Shown: positions 52,604-61,622 of the stretch, piece after piece
How the letters are laid out: every line of letters begins with the position of its first letter
Numbering within the stretch: the first letter of the stretch is position 1
Source: Planctomycetota bacterium
GTDB taxonomy: Bacteria; Planctomycetota; Phycisphaerae; Phycisphaerales; SM1A02
Direction: 5' to 3'
Assembly: GCA_022574595.1 (NCBI GenBank)
Contig: JACZRS010000002.1
Location: 124,001-188,000, forward strand
DNA length: 64,000 bases
Made by a program: the position numbers and the translations under genes
Notes under the pieces: model-generated
What the model saw: only the letters and a program-made list of their open reading frames with translations
Told to the model about the DNA's origin: nothing
The model's database searches: none

Positions 52604-53470
52604 TTAAACAGATGCCTCCGATGATTGTTTTTTAGCTTTCAATTCCACTTCCGCCCAATCCGGTAAACATCTCATTAATTCAGGCAATAGCTCAGGTAAG
52701 AACTCTGAAACTAGCTCTACAAAATCTTCCGATTCGAAGCTTGTTCGCCCGATCGTTAAGAATTGGATCTTAACGTAATAGGCGTATGGAACGGTTAAAT
52801 CAAAAGCGTACAGCCGTACCCCATCAGGTGATGCGGACAATTGCCCATTAGCGATAAAAAAGTAACCCGCGTATATCCTAGCTCCAGGCATATCATTGCT
52901 GGAAAACTCTGTCGTTCGTAGCTCAAAGTCCCCCAGGGGCATTCTCAGGCGAATCGGCTTATCGGTAATCCGGTCCCGAAACAGCATAATAGGATACGGC
53001 TCTCCACTCTTAATGTTCGTATGCTGGCGGTCAAGCGACCAATTTGAAACATCTAGAGAGAGTGGGAGATTCTTTGCCTGAGTCCTTATATTCATACCTC
53101 CAGCCACTAGGCAACGGTCAGGGACGTGTGGTACCGCATCTATAAGCCCGGTGTAGTAGGTTATGTGAAGTGAAAGCATATTTGAACCTCTAGCCTGAGA
53201 GGTTTTTATGTACTTGCGATTGATGTAATACTTTGTTCCAAGCTCTTCAATGATCTCAGCAGTTAGTATCTCATTCTCGCTAGAAACCCAATCTCCCAGA
53301 CGCATAGGGATCTTGCTCAACTGCTCCCTGAGTGGAACGGGTTTTTTCTCAAGGTATGCGTTAAGAACGTTCACACCGATTTGAAAGCCAATGCGGCACC
53401 CAATCAATATGAGGCTCAACACGATGAAAGCAAATTTTGCCTGCCTATCAAACAACATTCTATTTCTCAC
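52604..53470 (-). CDS. Exosortase-associated EpsI family protein
   Basis: The 288-residue product has an N-terminal membrane helix (about residues 12-35) and an EpsI (DUF3485) domain. ITYYTGLIDAVPHVPDRC (Cys120) with VAGGM following is the characteristic block. Other exosortase systems have the equivalent Cys in an RTC-type context. Later strands include GDFELRTTEFS and RIYAGYFFIANGQL. The function of EpsI is not settled; it accompanies exosortases and may act on the exported substrate or glycan. The gene starts 32 bases after the exosortase stop. Confidence 0.88.
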   Translation of the reverse strand: MRNRMLFDRQAKFAFIVLSLILIGCRIGFQIGVNVLNAYLEKKPVPLREQLSKIPMRLGDWVSSENEILTAEIIEELGTKYYINRKYIKTSQARGSNMLSLHITYYTGLIDAVPHVPDRCLVAGGMNIRTQAKNLPLSLDVSNWSLDRQHTNIKSGEPYPIMLFRDRITDKPIRLRMPLGDFELRTTEFSSNDMPGARIYAGYFFIANGQLSASPDGVRLYAFDLTVPYAYYVKIQFLTIGRTSFESEDFVELVSEFLPELLPELMRCLPDWAEVELKAKKQSSEASV

Positions 53471-53502
53471 TGATTCATCATGTGAATCGCCAAGTCAAAT
53501 CC

Positions 53503-54462
53503 TTAAGCTGCAGGCTCTTCCTCAACCACAAGTTTCTTTAAGAGCCACATAATCCCTATGTATAATAAGAAAGCTGGAACAAGCCAAAGCAATCCAATAA
53601 ACGTGTGAAATTCTCCAACCGCAAGATTGCTATCATAAATGCTGAGCACTGCGAGTGTAGCGACTCGCAATATGTTTACGAATATAGCTGTTGGCACACC
53701 AAGTAATACTAATACCACTTGTTGCCAGGCATGCTTTAAGCCTGTGTATGCCATGGCAACCCCTAACGCCATAAAAGCCATGAGCATGCGCATACCAGAA
53801 CACGCCTCTACGATATTAATGGGTATCATCTCGCCATCATTCCATATTTTCAGGAGATTGCCGCTTCTATCATTATCAATAGCTATGAGATTTAAGAAAT
53901 AGTGGCTTCCGATTGCGGTGATATCTTGCATCGGAAAGGTTACATATTGAATTAGCCTATCAGAGATCATTTGGCCGAACACGCAAAGGTACAGCAGTGG
54001 GAACCAAAGAATCATCATGGCCCTAAAGCCACAGAACAAGAGTACTATGCCAAACAAAGCTGAGGCTAATCCAGCTGCCTGAAGGTTGTGATGTCGAATC
54101 GCTTGTGGACCTAACCAACAAAACATGTACCACCCTGAACCAAGTATGATCGGCACGAGTCCTATCCATGTGGTCTTAAACGGCGCTGATAATATTCGTT
54201 CACGCTTTAGGTATACGAAATAGCCAGCAATAAAAGGTATGACAAGCGTATGCCCCCAGTCCGCTTGATGCTTAAAAGCGTGGCGTAACTGGGATGACAA
54301 GAAATGCCAATAGAGCAAAACAAGCAATCCGAGAATGATTGCTGTGCCGATTGCAATACTGCGCAATTGGGCAGAGTCAATTTTAATGGTTTGAGCAGCA
54401 AGCACAGGCACAGCAACTGACGATTCGTCACTTAAGGTCGCGTGCTGGCTCTTGTCGTTCAC
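53503..54462 (-). CDS. Exosortase (archaeosortase/exosortase family transpeptidase)
   Basis: A 319-residue, about eight-helix membrane protein from GTG 54460-54462, with GGAGGG five bases upstream. A longer frame to 54699 looks non-coding and leaves a 250-base gap behind this start. The catalytic triad is complete: Cys221 in VEACSGMRM, Arg266 in NILRVATL and His286 in FHTFIGL. It should cut C-terminal sorting tails and may join the proteins to a surface glycan. No clear PEP-CTERM protein is found in this window. Confidence 0.92.
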   Translation of the reverse strand: MNDKSQHATLSDESSVAVPVLAAQTIKIDSAQLRSIAIGTAIILGLLVLLYWHFLSSQLRHAFKHQADWGHTLVIPFIAGYFVYLKRERILSAPFKTTWIGLVPIILGSGWYMFCWLGPQAIRHHNLQAAGLASALFGIVLLFCGFRAMMILWFPLLYLCVFGQMISDRLIQYVTFPMQDITAIGSHYFLNLIAIDNDRSGNLLKIWNDGEMIPINIVEACSGMRMLMAFMALGVAMAYTGLKHAWQQVVLVLLGVPTAIFVNILRVATLAVLSIYDSNLAVGEFHTFIGLLWLVPAFLLYIGIMWLLKKLVVEEEPAA

Positions 54463-54712
54463 AGACCCTCCGCCGTTCAACTGATACTGCTGCTCTTGGG
54501 GGATCATCAACGTAGTCCAAAAGGGACTGAGGCAGCCCCTACGCTGGAGCTTTTTGTTTAGTCTCGCCTCCTTGATGCATGTCAGCATTTTATTGGCTCT
54601 TTCGAGCCCCAAGGTGATACTCATACGGGTGCTGGGTCGGGTATGGTTCGGATGAATCGTCCAGCAATTGTGCCTAACACGGGAAGGCAAGAATTTCATG
54701 GCTTAGGCTGCT

Positions 54713-56218
54713 TTAGAAGCCAGTATCTCTACTAAATGGCGGTGCACCAAAGACATCGTTACCGAAGTTCCGGTCCAAAAGGAAGCCAAACCCGTACGAC
54801 ATGCGGAAACCATTACGAAAAACTGCCAAAGGAGTCGCTAGCCAATTAGTACCTATGATGATTTGATCATCTGGTTTAAGGATGAAATCTGGTTCAGTTC
54901 GATTACGAATCGCTGCCAGGTTCACCCGAATCGTAGCTTCAATTCCAGGAGCTACAATCCGTGTCAGATCGACTCTTTCAGGTACAGCTAATGGGCGTAG
55001 GCCACCCGCCGAGGCAATTAGTCTGCTGAGCGTAAGTTGACCAATGGTAGGCAGACTATATGCGCCTGCTCGCACTACTTCACCGTCAATGTAGACGAAA
55101 CCTTGTCGTGGTTCTTTCACATATATTCTATCGCCAGGGCGAATTACGATATTGTAAGAGCTATCGCCTTGCTTTAGTTTCTGATATGGGATTTCAATAA
55201 TTCGCTCCAGCACAAGCTCGTTAGCTGCATTGTCCTGCACTTGGGATACTGTGCCTTTAGCAGTCGATCGTACTCGAATCCATTCTTGGCGCTGACGATC
55301 ATAAATGAATGAGTCTACATCGCTAGCATTATTCCAAGATATTGACTTGCGTTTAGAGCTCAGATCTTCAATGTCGATAACAGGACGATCTGAAATACGT
55401 GCGGGCTCTAGTTGATCAATATCTACAATCGGCTGAGCATCTTGCGACAAAAATCCAGGATTTACACCGCCACCACCGCCACTTGGCAATTGTTCAATTA
55501 ACGAATCAACATCAACCGGTGCCTGCTGAGTTGGAGGAACAGTTGTAGCTTCGCCTTGGCGAGCTGGTTCGAACAACACATCAGATGATAGCGCTAGCTC
55601 GCGAATGATATAGATTTTCTGAGTTGGCGCAGGAACGCCTCCCGCTTGAGCAATGGCATCGAGAAGATGAAAATCTGCACGTCTTAATGCATAAATCCCA
55701 CTTGCACCTATTTCGCCATAGAGCGTATAATAGAAAGCACCACCATCTTCAACCACAACGTTTACGACCGGATTTTGCACAACGGTTTCGTGGATGATTC
55801 TGTATAGCTCATCCTGGAACTCTTGAGCGGTAAGGCCAGCCGCGGGGATATCGCCAATCACCGGCAGGCGGAATGTGCCGTTGGCTTCGATACGTCTTTG
55901 CGCGATTGTAAGTTCATTGGGAGCAACGAGATCCAATACTTCCACAGTGATGTAATCGCCAGATGCAAGTCTGTATTCAAGATCGCTTGGAAGAAGATCT
56001 TCAGCTGTTACGGAGGTAGCGACCGCCCAGGGGTCTGGTTGTTGCTCGATCACATCGATTCGTTCAAGGATGGGAATCGTAGTAGGCGTGGGCTCAAATC
56101 GGCCTGTCTTTGATGGATCAAAGAAATTGTCAACCTCACAGCCAGATAAGAAAGCAGCGGCTGCGAGTATGCCTATTACGAACAGTGATTTGGCGTTTAT
56201 TGAAAGTTTTTGAGTCAT
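54713..56218 (-). CDS. Wza-like polysaccharide export lipoprotein
   Basis: From ATG 56216-56218, six bases after GAGG, the product has 501 residues. The signal peptide ends in the lipobox FLSGC (Cys27). The poly-export domain (about residues 85-180, RLASGDYITVEVLD) is followed by an SLBB domain (YTLYGEIGASGIYAL), a long Pro/Gln-rich spacer, and a second SLBB (FVYIDGEVVRAGAYSLP). It forms the outer-membrane export channel for the exopolysaccharide. It is the first gene of the operon. Its C-terminus lacks a clear Wza-type amphipathic helix. Confidence 0.92.
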   Translation of the reverse strand: MTQKLSINAKSLFVIGILAAAAFLSGCEVDNFFDPSKTGRFEPTPTTIPILERIDVIEQQPDPWAVATSVTAEDLLPSDLEYRLASGDYITVEVLDLVAPNELTIAQRRIEANGTFRLPVIGDIPAAGLTAQEFQDELYRIIHETVVQNPVVNVVVEDGGAFYYTLYGEIGASGIYALRRADFHLLDAIAQAGGVPAPTQKIYIIRELALSSDVLFEPARQGEATTVPPTQQAPVDVDSLIEQLPSGGGGGVNPGFLSQDAQPIVDIDQLEPARISDRPVIDIEDLSSKRKSISWNNASDVDSFIYDRQRQEWIRVRSTAKGTVSQVQDNAANELVLERIIEIPYQKLKQGDSSYNIVIRPGDRIYVKEPRQGFVYIDGEVVRAGAYSLPTIGQLTLSRLIASAGGLRPLAVPERVDLTRIVAPGIEATIRVNLAAIRNRTEPDFILKPDDQIIIGTNWLATPLAVFRNGFRMSYGFGFLLDRNFGNDVFGAPPFSRDTGF

Positions 56219-56651
56219 GGAATGCCTCACCGTCGTCCCTTGAGTGTCATTAGTACGATCCCCAGCCCTACAAGTCGCAACTAACAAATCGATTGGTCTA
56301 TCCTGAATGTTAAGTCGCAACAATTCACCGTACCTCATTAAGTCCGTTGTGTCCAAGCATTTACGATCATCTACTAAACATATAATCATCATACTTCACC
56401 GGATCGTTCCAGTTCGTATGGATTTCGGGTTCTTCTCTATCGGTTGACGCGGGCTACGGCTGTGGTGAAAAAACCACTAGATTCTCGGACCATAAATAGT
56501 TAATGAAACCTACTTGCTGTAATGAGCATTCGATAACCATTCTGCTCCATAAACTCCGTCTGGCTACCCACCTTAAACCGCCCGATTACCTAGTTAGGAC
56601 CACTTTTTGGGGCAAAATGCTATGGCACCCTTGGCTGAGTAGACTTCTGCA
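56219..56651. promoter_or_regulatory. Divergent region between the exopolysaccharide operon and lipA
   Basis: About 433 bases without a credible gene. It must hold the promoter of the long minus-strand operon and that of lipA. One small hairpin, GTGGT-GAAAAA-ACCAC, lies near 56461-56476. No promoter hexamers or operators could be fixed by eye. Confidence 0.4.
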
Positions 56652-57701
56652 ATGGCGATCACTGAACCAAATCATCAAAAAACAGCTAAGAATGCTGCGA
56701 TGCAAACTTCAGCTTTGGCGAGAACGCTCGCCAGGCATCCTCGACCATTAGGTGGCGATACTACAAGAAGGCTCGAAAAGCCACTTCATAGCCTCTCAGG
56801 GATGGTTTTGAACAATAACCAGGAACATTTGCAACAGCTCGCTATTGGTAGAAAACCTAGCTGGATTCGGGCACAAATCCCGGGCGGAGCTGGCTACGAC
56901 AGACTCAAATCAGTAGTAGATAAGAACAATCTCCACACAATCTGCCAAGAGGGATCTTGCCCCAATATTGGCGAGTGCTGGTCAAGAGGTACAGCTACGA
57001 TAATGATCCTGGGAGATACCTGTACTCGCTCTTGTGGGTTCTGCAATGTGAAAACGGGTAGGCCATTGCCACCAGATCCTGATGAGCCATATAAGGTTGC
57101 TAAAGCCTTATCACTAATGAATTTAACGCATGTTGTAATAACATGCGTGGATCGAGATGATCTGCCAGATGGTGGTGCTGAGATATGGGCGCAGACGATC
57201 CGGGCTACTAAGGAGAGATGTCCCCAGACCTCGGTCGAAGCCCTGATTGGGGATTTTCGTGGTGATACTGAGTCGCTACAAACCGTGATTGATGCCCGCC
57301 CAAAAATTCTTGCACACAACATAGAAACCGTAAAAAGAATGCACCCAACTGTTAGGCCACAGGCGAGTTATCGGCGGTCTCTGCAAGTTTTGCGCCTTAT
57401 TAAGGAAGCCGGACTTGTTTCAAAGACCAGTATTATGGTCGGCATTGGTGAGCATGATGATGAAGTATTGCAGGTGATGAAGGATATCAGAGAAGTCGCG
57501 GACACTGACATTCTAACAATCGGCCAATATCTTCAACCGACCCGCAATCATTTGCCTGTCGAACGCTGGGTCGCACCTGAGCAGTTTGATATCTATAAGC
57601 AGCAAGGCTTGGAATTGGGGTTCAAGGTAGTCGAGTCAGGCCCGCTGGTAAGAAGTTCATACCATGCTGAGGAACAAGCACGTCAACTGAACTCTTTCTA
57701 A
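56652..57701 (+). CDS. lipA: Lipoyl synthase
   Basis: The 349-residue radical SAM enzyme inserts two sulfurs into protein-bound octanoyl groups. Both iron-sulfur cluster sets are present: Cys98, Cys103 and Cys109 in CQEGSCPNIGEC, and Cys124, Cys128 and Cys131 in CTRSCGFC. RSSYHAEE near the C-terminus holds the conserved Ser that binds the auxiliary cluster. The first 50 residues are poorly conserved, so ATG 56700 or 56802 are possible alternative starts. LipB is not in the window. The Asp/Glu racemase gene follows after 36 bases. Confidence 0.95.
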   Translation: MAITEPNHQKTAKNAAMQTSALARTLARHPRPLGGDTTRRLEKPLHSLSGMVLNNNQEHLQQLAIGRKPSWIRAQIPGGAGYDRLKSVVDKNNLHTICQEGSCPNIGECWSRGTATIMILGDTCTRSCGFCNVKTGRPLPPDPDEPYKVAKALSLMNLTHVVITCVDRDDLPDGGAEIWAQTIRATKERCPQTSVEALIGDFRGDTESLQTVIDARPKILAHNIETVKRMHPTVRPQASYRRSLQVLRLIKEAGLVSKTSIMVGIGEHDDEVLQVMKDIREVADTDILTIGQYLQPTRNHLPVERWVAPEQFDIYKQQGLELGFKVVESGPLVRSSYHAEEQARQLNSF

Positions 57702-57737
57702 ACTATTGCATCACTTAACTGCGGAGGCTCCCCTAAC

Positions 57738-58457
57738 GTGAAAACCATCGGCCTACTGGGCGGGATGAGTTGGCAATCGACTATCACCTACTACCGAGCG
57801 ATCAACCAAATCGTCAGGCAAAAACTCGGAGGGCAACACTCCGCAAAGGTCATCATCAACAGCGTTGACTTTGATGAGATTGTTAAGCTTCAAAATGATG
57901 AACGATGGGACGCACTGGCTGAGATTCTTATTGATGCAACTAAATCGCTAGAGCACGCAGGCGCAGATTTACTAGTTATCTGCGCCAACACAATGCACAA
58001 GGTTGAGCCTCAGATAAGTAAGGCTTGCAGCATTGAAATTGTTCATATTGCGGACGCTACCGCAGATACGGTTATTAAGGCGGGGATAAAAAACATTGGA
58101 TTGATTGGCACCAAGTACACTATGGAGCAGGAGTTTTACAAAGGAAGACTTGAGAAAAACCACAGCCTATCTGTGATTATTCCTAATGAGACTGACAGAA
58201 AGATAGTGCATAAAGTGATATATGATGAACTTTGTTATGGACAAGTAATAGAATCCTCACGTGAGGAGTTTAAGAGAATCATAACTAGCCTCAAGAAGGA
58301 GGGGGCAGAGGGAATCATTTTAGGTTGTACGGAATTTGGTTTGCTTATCCATCAGGATAATGTTGACTTGCCAATCTTTGATACTACATTGATTCATGCT
58401 ACCAGCGCGGTTGAAACAGCTCTTGAATCAAAGACTAAAAGCGGCATGTTAACCTGA
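57738..58457 (+). CDS. Aspartate/glutamate racemase family protein
   Basis: A 239-residue PLP-independent racemase. The two catalytic cysteines are in ICANTMHK (Cys82) and LGCTEFGLL (Cys197). GLLGGMSWQSTITYYR is the standard start of aspartate racemases (YgeA/RacX type). GTG 57738 is used, ten bases after a clear GGAGG site. Substrate (Asp, Glu or another amino acid) cannot be stated. It overlaps the convergent acidic-protein gene by nine bases. Confidence 0.88.
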   Translation: MKTIGLLGGMSWQSTITYYRAINQIVRQKLGGQHSAKVIINSVDFDEIVKLQNDERWDALAEILIDATKSLEHAGADLLVICANTMHKVEPQISKACSIEIVHIADATADTVIKAGIKNIGLIGTKYTMEQEFYKGRLEKNHSLSVIIPNETDRKIVHKVIYDELCYGQVIESSREEFKRIITSLKKEGAEGIILGCTEFGLLIHQDNVDLPIFDTTLIHATSAVETALESKTKSGMLT

Positions 58458-61400
58458 CAGAAGTGCGATCATCCAAACGATTGGAACCCAAAATAGCGTT
58501 GACAGTGCTATCCAATCAACGATCGGCCTCATTTTATCCGGCACATATCGAAGTGGGTAGTTAGCTCGTCTAAGGACGGGAACTGCAAATGGTTCAATGC
58601 GCTTTATAGTTCTCTGCAGTATTACGAGCTTTCCTAAGCGTCCGCCTGGCTTTGAATTGTTCTCATCATCGTCTTCCTCACTGTCATCCCTCTCATCCCG
58701 CTTTGTAGCTTTGTTCTTCTTACTATCTTCTTTCTTTTCTTCATCAGAGTCACCATCATCTGATGTTTTTTTCTCTGAGTCATCGCTAGATGCATCTTCT
58801 GCGAATTGCTCTTGATCTTCTTCTGTTTCAGAAGCCTCAGCTTCACCTGATGATTCTGTATCAGCAGTACTGGCAAAGCTCTCTTCGCCCTCAGTATCGG
58901 AAGCGCCTTCGGCATCGGCGTCTACACTCTCCTGTACATCTGGCTCCGATTCTGTGGCTGAACCATCTGCTTGTGCTTCATCGGACTCTTGCGAAGCATC
59001 CGATTCCATCAACTCCGCAACTTGCTCAGAAAGATCTTCATCCAGGTCTGATATACTTCCATCAGTTGGTGATTCTTCAACAGTGCTTTGGCTTTCCTCA
59101 TCATCCTCAATAGAAGTAGAATCGCCATCAACTAAACTTTCTTCTGGTTCGATCGTTTCTTTCGCAGCCTCAACTGATGGTTGCTTATCTTCAGCTTCAC
59201 TATCAGAATCTTCTTGAGAATCGCTTGCAACCAATTCTTCGATCTGTGAGGCCAAGCTGTCTATTTCTTCTTCAGTCGCTGCGGATTTCTTTTCAGAATC
59301 CGCCTCAACATCGGCTTCTGCTACCTCTTGCTGCTCCGCAGTCAAAGCCTCATCCTCAACTATGGCTGGTTCCGATTCGAGATCGGCAATTTGAGGTTCT
59401 TCTTCTGATTTAACAGCTTCTTCAACCTCTGATTCCTCTGTTGCCGCATCATCGCTAGGATTTAAAATGTCATCTAATTGTGCGGATATTTCGTCAAGAT
59501 CAGAATCGCCTCCTTGTGATTGATCGACAAGTTCATCTGTCGATTGCTCAACTGAGTCAATTAGAGATTGAATTTCATCGCTTGGTGATTGGGGTTCTTG
59601 AGTTGATTCGTTTTCCACACTTGCCACAGATTTATCTGCATTCACAGGTATCAATTGATCATCATCAGCTTGAGTTTCTTGAGCAACCACAACCTGGCTT
59701 GGTTTTGCCGCACTTACTTCGGTTTCTCTAGTAGTTTTTGCTTGTATTATTTCATTTAGTTCACTGGTCAGCTTCTTAAGATCGTCATTTGAGCTTGATG
59801 ATGGCGTGTTTGTGAGATTTGCAAAATCAGTTGCAGCAGATGCTTTTGTTATGATCCGTTTGGGCTGCTGCTCAGATGCAGATTCGTCAAGTGTTTCAAT
59901 TATATTGCTGATGTGTTCAGATAATTGCTGGGCATTAAATGTTTCATGTTCAGTTGATTCCGGGGATGCTAATTCGGGTTCAGATATCCCTGCACCTGGA
60001 TTGGGATCGGCAGGAGCGGTTACAGCTGACTCTGGCAATGAATCTTCATCATCTTTTTTCTCATTGGCTTCGAAATCTGTCTCATCGCTATCAGCTTCAT
60101 CTTCAAATGATTCAACTTCCTCCGCTTGGTTAGAATCACTTTGTGCGGACAATTGGGGATCTTGAAGAGAATCTAATTCTTTTACTACTTCGATTTCAAC
60201 ATCATCGCTCTGTTGCTGATCCTCCGCTTGGGCAGGACTTGATGTTTCGCCTAGTTCTAAGACTTGATCAACCAGCGACAGCTCACGCCCCTCAATCCCC
60301 ATAGGTGTAGCTTCAGGCGGCAATTCACCAGGCTCAGAAGTTTCAATACTTGAAGACTCACTTCTAATAGGCTCCTCTTCTACCTGCGATTGATCGTCCT
60401 CTAAGCTATCAGTTTCCGCTTTGAGATCATTATCTGTTTCGGCAATTACCTCGTGATCTTGAGTTTGATTAGTTTGCGATGAGGCCTCTATTACTTCATC
60501 AACAACACTTTCAGCAACAGCTTTTACATCATCTTTTTCAGCAGTAAATGGCTGCTCACTCTCAGACTCAGGTGATTCTGCAAAGGACTCTTCTGCTGAT
60601 GCATCAGGTGTTTGTTCAGCTTCATCTGTTAAGTTGGAATCTAAAGCTGGCTCAAATGATTGATCCTGCGATTCATCTTCAAAGTTCGTCTGTGTTGCTT
60701 CAGCATCTATGGGGGGAGATTCAGTTGGCAATTCCAGGGTCGGAGACATTTCCGGGGATGGCGCTTGCAGTTGATCTGCTTCTGGATCAGGTTCATGGTC
60801 TGGCTCAGCTGTTGGCTGATCACTGAAATCATCTGCTGACTCACTACTTATGTCAGCAACCAGTTCGGCCTCGGGTTCGGAATCGGGTTCTGGCTCCGGA
60901 ACCGCTTCCGATTCGGGTTCAGACCCTGCTTTTTGTGCAGCATCATAGATTGAATCAACTTCACTTGCAGAATAAGAAATTGCATCAGCTGCAAGTTCTG
61001 ACTCTGACTCTGGTTCTGGATCGTCTAGATGCGCAGCTTCGCTGGAAGCCTCAAATGAAGCATCGCTTTGGGAATCTTCAGTTGTTGCGTGGCGCTCTTG
61101 CAAATTTTCTTGCAGGGCATCCTGCGGAGATTCATTACTATCAGAGCCAGAATCTACATCTGCATTAGTATCAGTATCAAATGTTTCCTGGTCAGCTAAG
61201 TCGTTAGCTGGGGTTTGCTGTGATTCCGCTTGTGAATCCTCTTGCGAAGCGCTATCTACCTCATCTGCTTCCTTTGTAAGATCTTTGATTTTTTCGCTGA
61301 AAGAACGATCCGCACTAGCATTCGCCAGCTTGGCCATGGCTGCGGAAAGCTTATCGATTTTGGATAATGATCGATCAACATGCGATAAGTCGCCTACAGA

Positions 61401-61538
61401 TGCAGAATCCGGCTGAGCATTTTGGCCTGAGTCGGCAGAATTTGCGCGTTTATCCCCTTCACTAGCACCACCATCGCTACCTGGCTTTAGCGCATCATCA
61501 TCTGAATCAAAGGGCTGTTCGTGGTCATTATCTAGCAT
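58449..61538 (-). CDS. Very acidic Ser/Glu/Asp-rich tail-anchored protein, unknown
   Basis: The 1029-residue protein is low-complexity over residues 1 to about 950, dominated by Glu, Asp, Ser, Ala and Gln (for example DSEPEAELVADISSESADDF), with almost no hydrophobic clusters. Residues 955-1005 are basic (GRLGKLVILQRTIKRIEPF, RRANYPLRYVPDKMRP). One membrane helix (WIALSTLFWVPIVWMIALL) ends the chain. It thus looks like a long, negatively charged, disordered region anchored at the C-terminus. There is no signal peptide, so the acidic region is probably cytosolic. I recognise no family. Open frames on the opposite strand are by-products of the base bias. Confidence 0.75.
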   Translation of the reverse strand: MLDNDHEQPFDSDDDALKPGSDGGASEGDKRANSADSGQNAQPDSASVGDLSHVDRSLSKIDKLSAAMAKLANASADRSFSEKIKDLTKEADEVDSASQEDSQAESQQTPANDLADQETFDTDTNADVDSGSDSNESPQDALQENLQERHATTEDSQSDASFEASSEAAHLDDPEPESESELAADAISYSASEVDSIYDAAQKAGSEPESEAVPEPEPDSEPEAELVADISSESADDFSDQPTAEPDHEPDPEADQLQAPSPEMSPTLELPTESPPIDAEATQTNFEDESQDQSFEPALDSNLTDEAEQTPDASAEESFAESPESESEQPFTAEKDDVKAVAESVVDEVIEASSQTNQTQDHEVIAETDNDLKAETDSLEDDQSQVEEEPIRSESSSIETSEPGELPPEATPMGIEGRELSLVDQVLELGETSSPAQAEDQQQSDDVEIEVVKELDSLQDPQLSAQSDSNQAEEVESFEDEADSDETDFEANEKKDDEDSLPESAVTAPADPNPGAGISEPELASPESTEHETFNAQQLSEHISNIIETLDESASEQQPKRIITKASAATDFANLTNTPSSSSNDDLKKLTSELNEIIQAKTTRETEVSAAKPSQVVVAQETQADDDQLIPVNADKSVASVENESTQEPQSPSDEIQSLIDSVEQSTDELVDQSQGGDSDLDEISAQLDDILNPSDDAATEESEVEEAVKSEEEPQIADLESEPAIVEDEALTAEQQEVAEADVEADSEKKSAATEEEIDSLASQIEELVASDSQEDSDSEAEDKQPSVEAAKETIEPEESLVDGDSTSIEDDEESQSTVEESPTDGSISDLDEDLSEQVAELMESDASQESDEAQADGSATESEPDVQESVDADAEGASDTEGEESFASTADTESSGEAEASETEEDQEQFAEDASSDDSEKKTSDDGDSDEEKKEDSKKNKATKRDERDDSEEDDDENNSKPGGRLGKLVILQRTIKRIEPFAVPVLRRANYPLRYVPDKMRPIVDWIALSTLFWVPIVWMIALLSG

Positions 61539-61622
61539 ACTTCAATCGCTACTGCTATTTACTGCTGGCGATCTCATCGACCAGTCGCGCTGGCTTTGGT
61601 ACTCAAAACACCTTGGTTTGCC

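Noticed and set aside
54463-54699. 79-residue N-terminal extension of the exosortase
   Set aside because: It is rich in His, Arg and Pro without pattern, and GTG 54462 has a strong ribosome-binding site.
58597-61168. Several long plus-strand frames opposite the acidic protein gene
   Set aside because: They are Ser-, Leu-, His- and Gln-rich shadows created by the biased Glu/Asp/Ser codons of the real gene.
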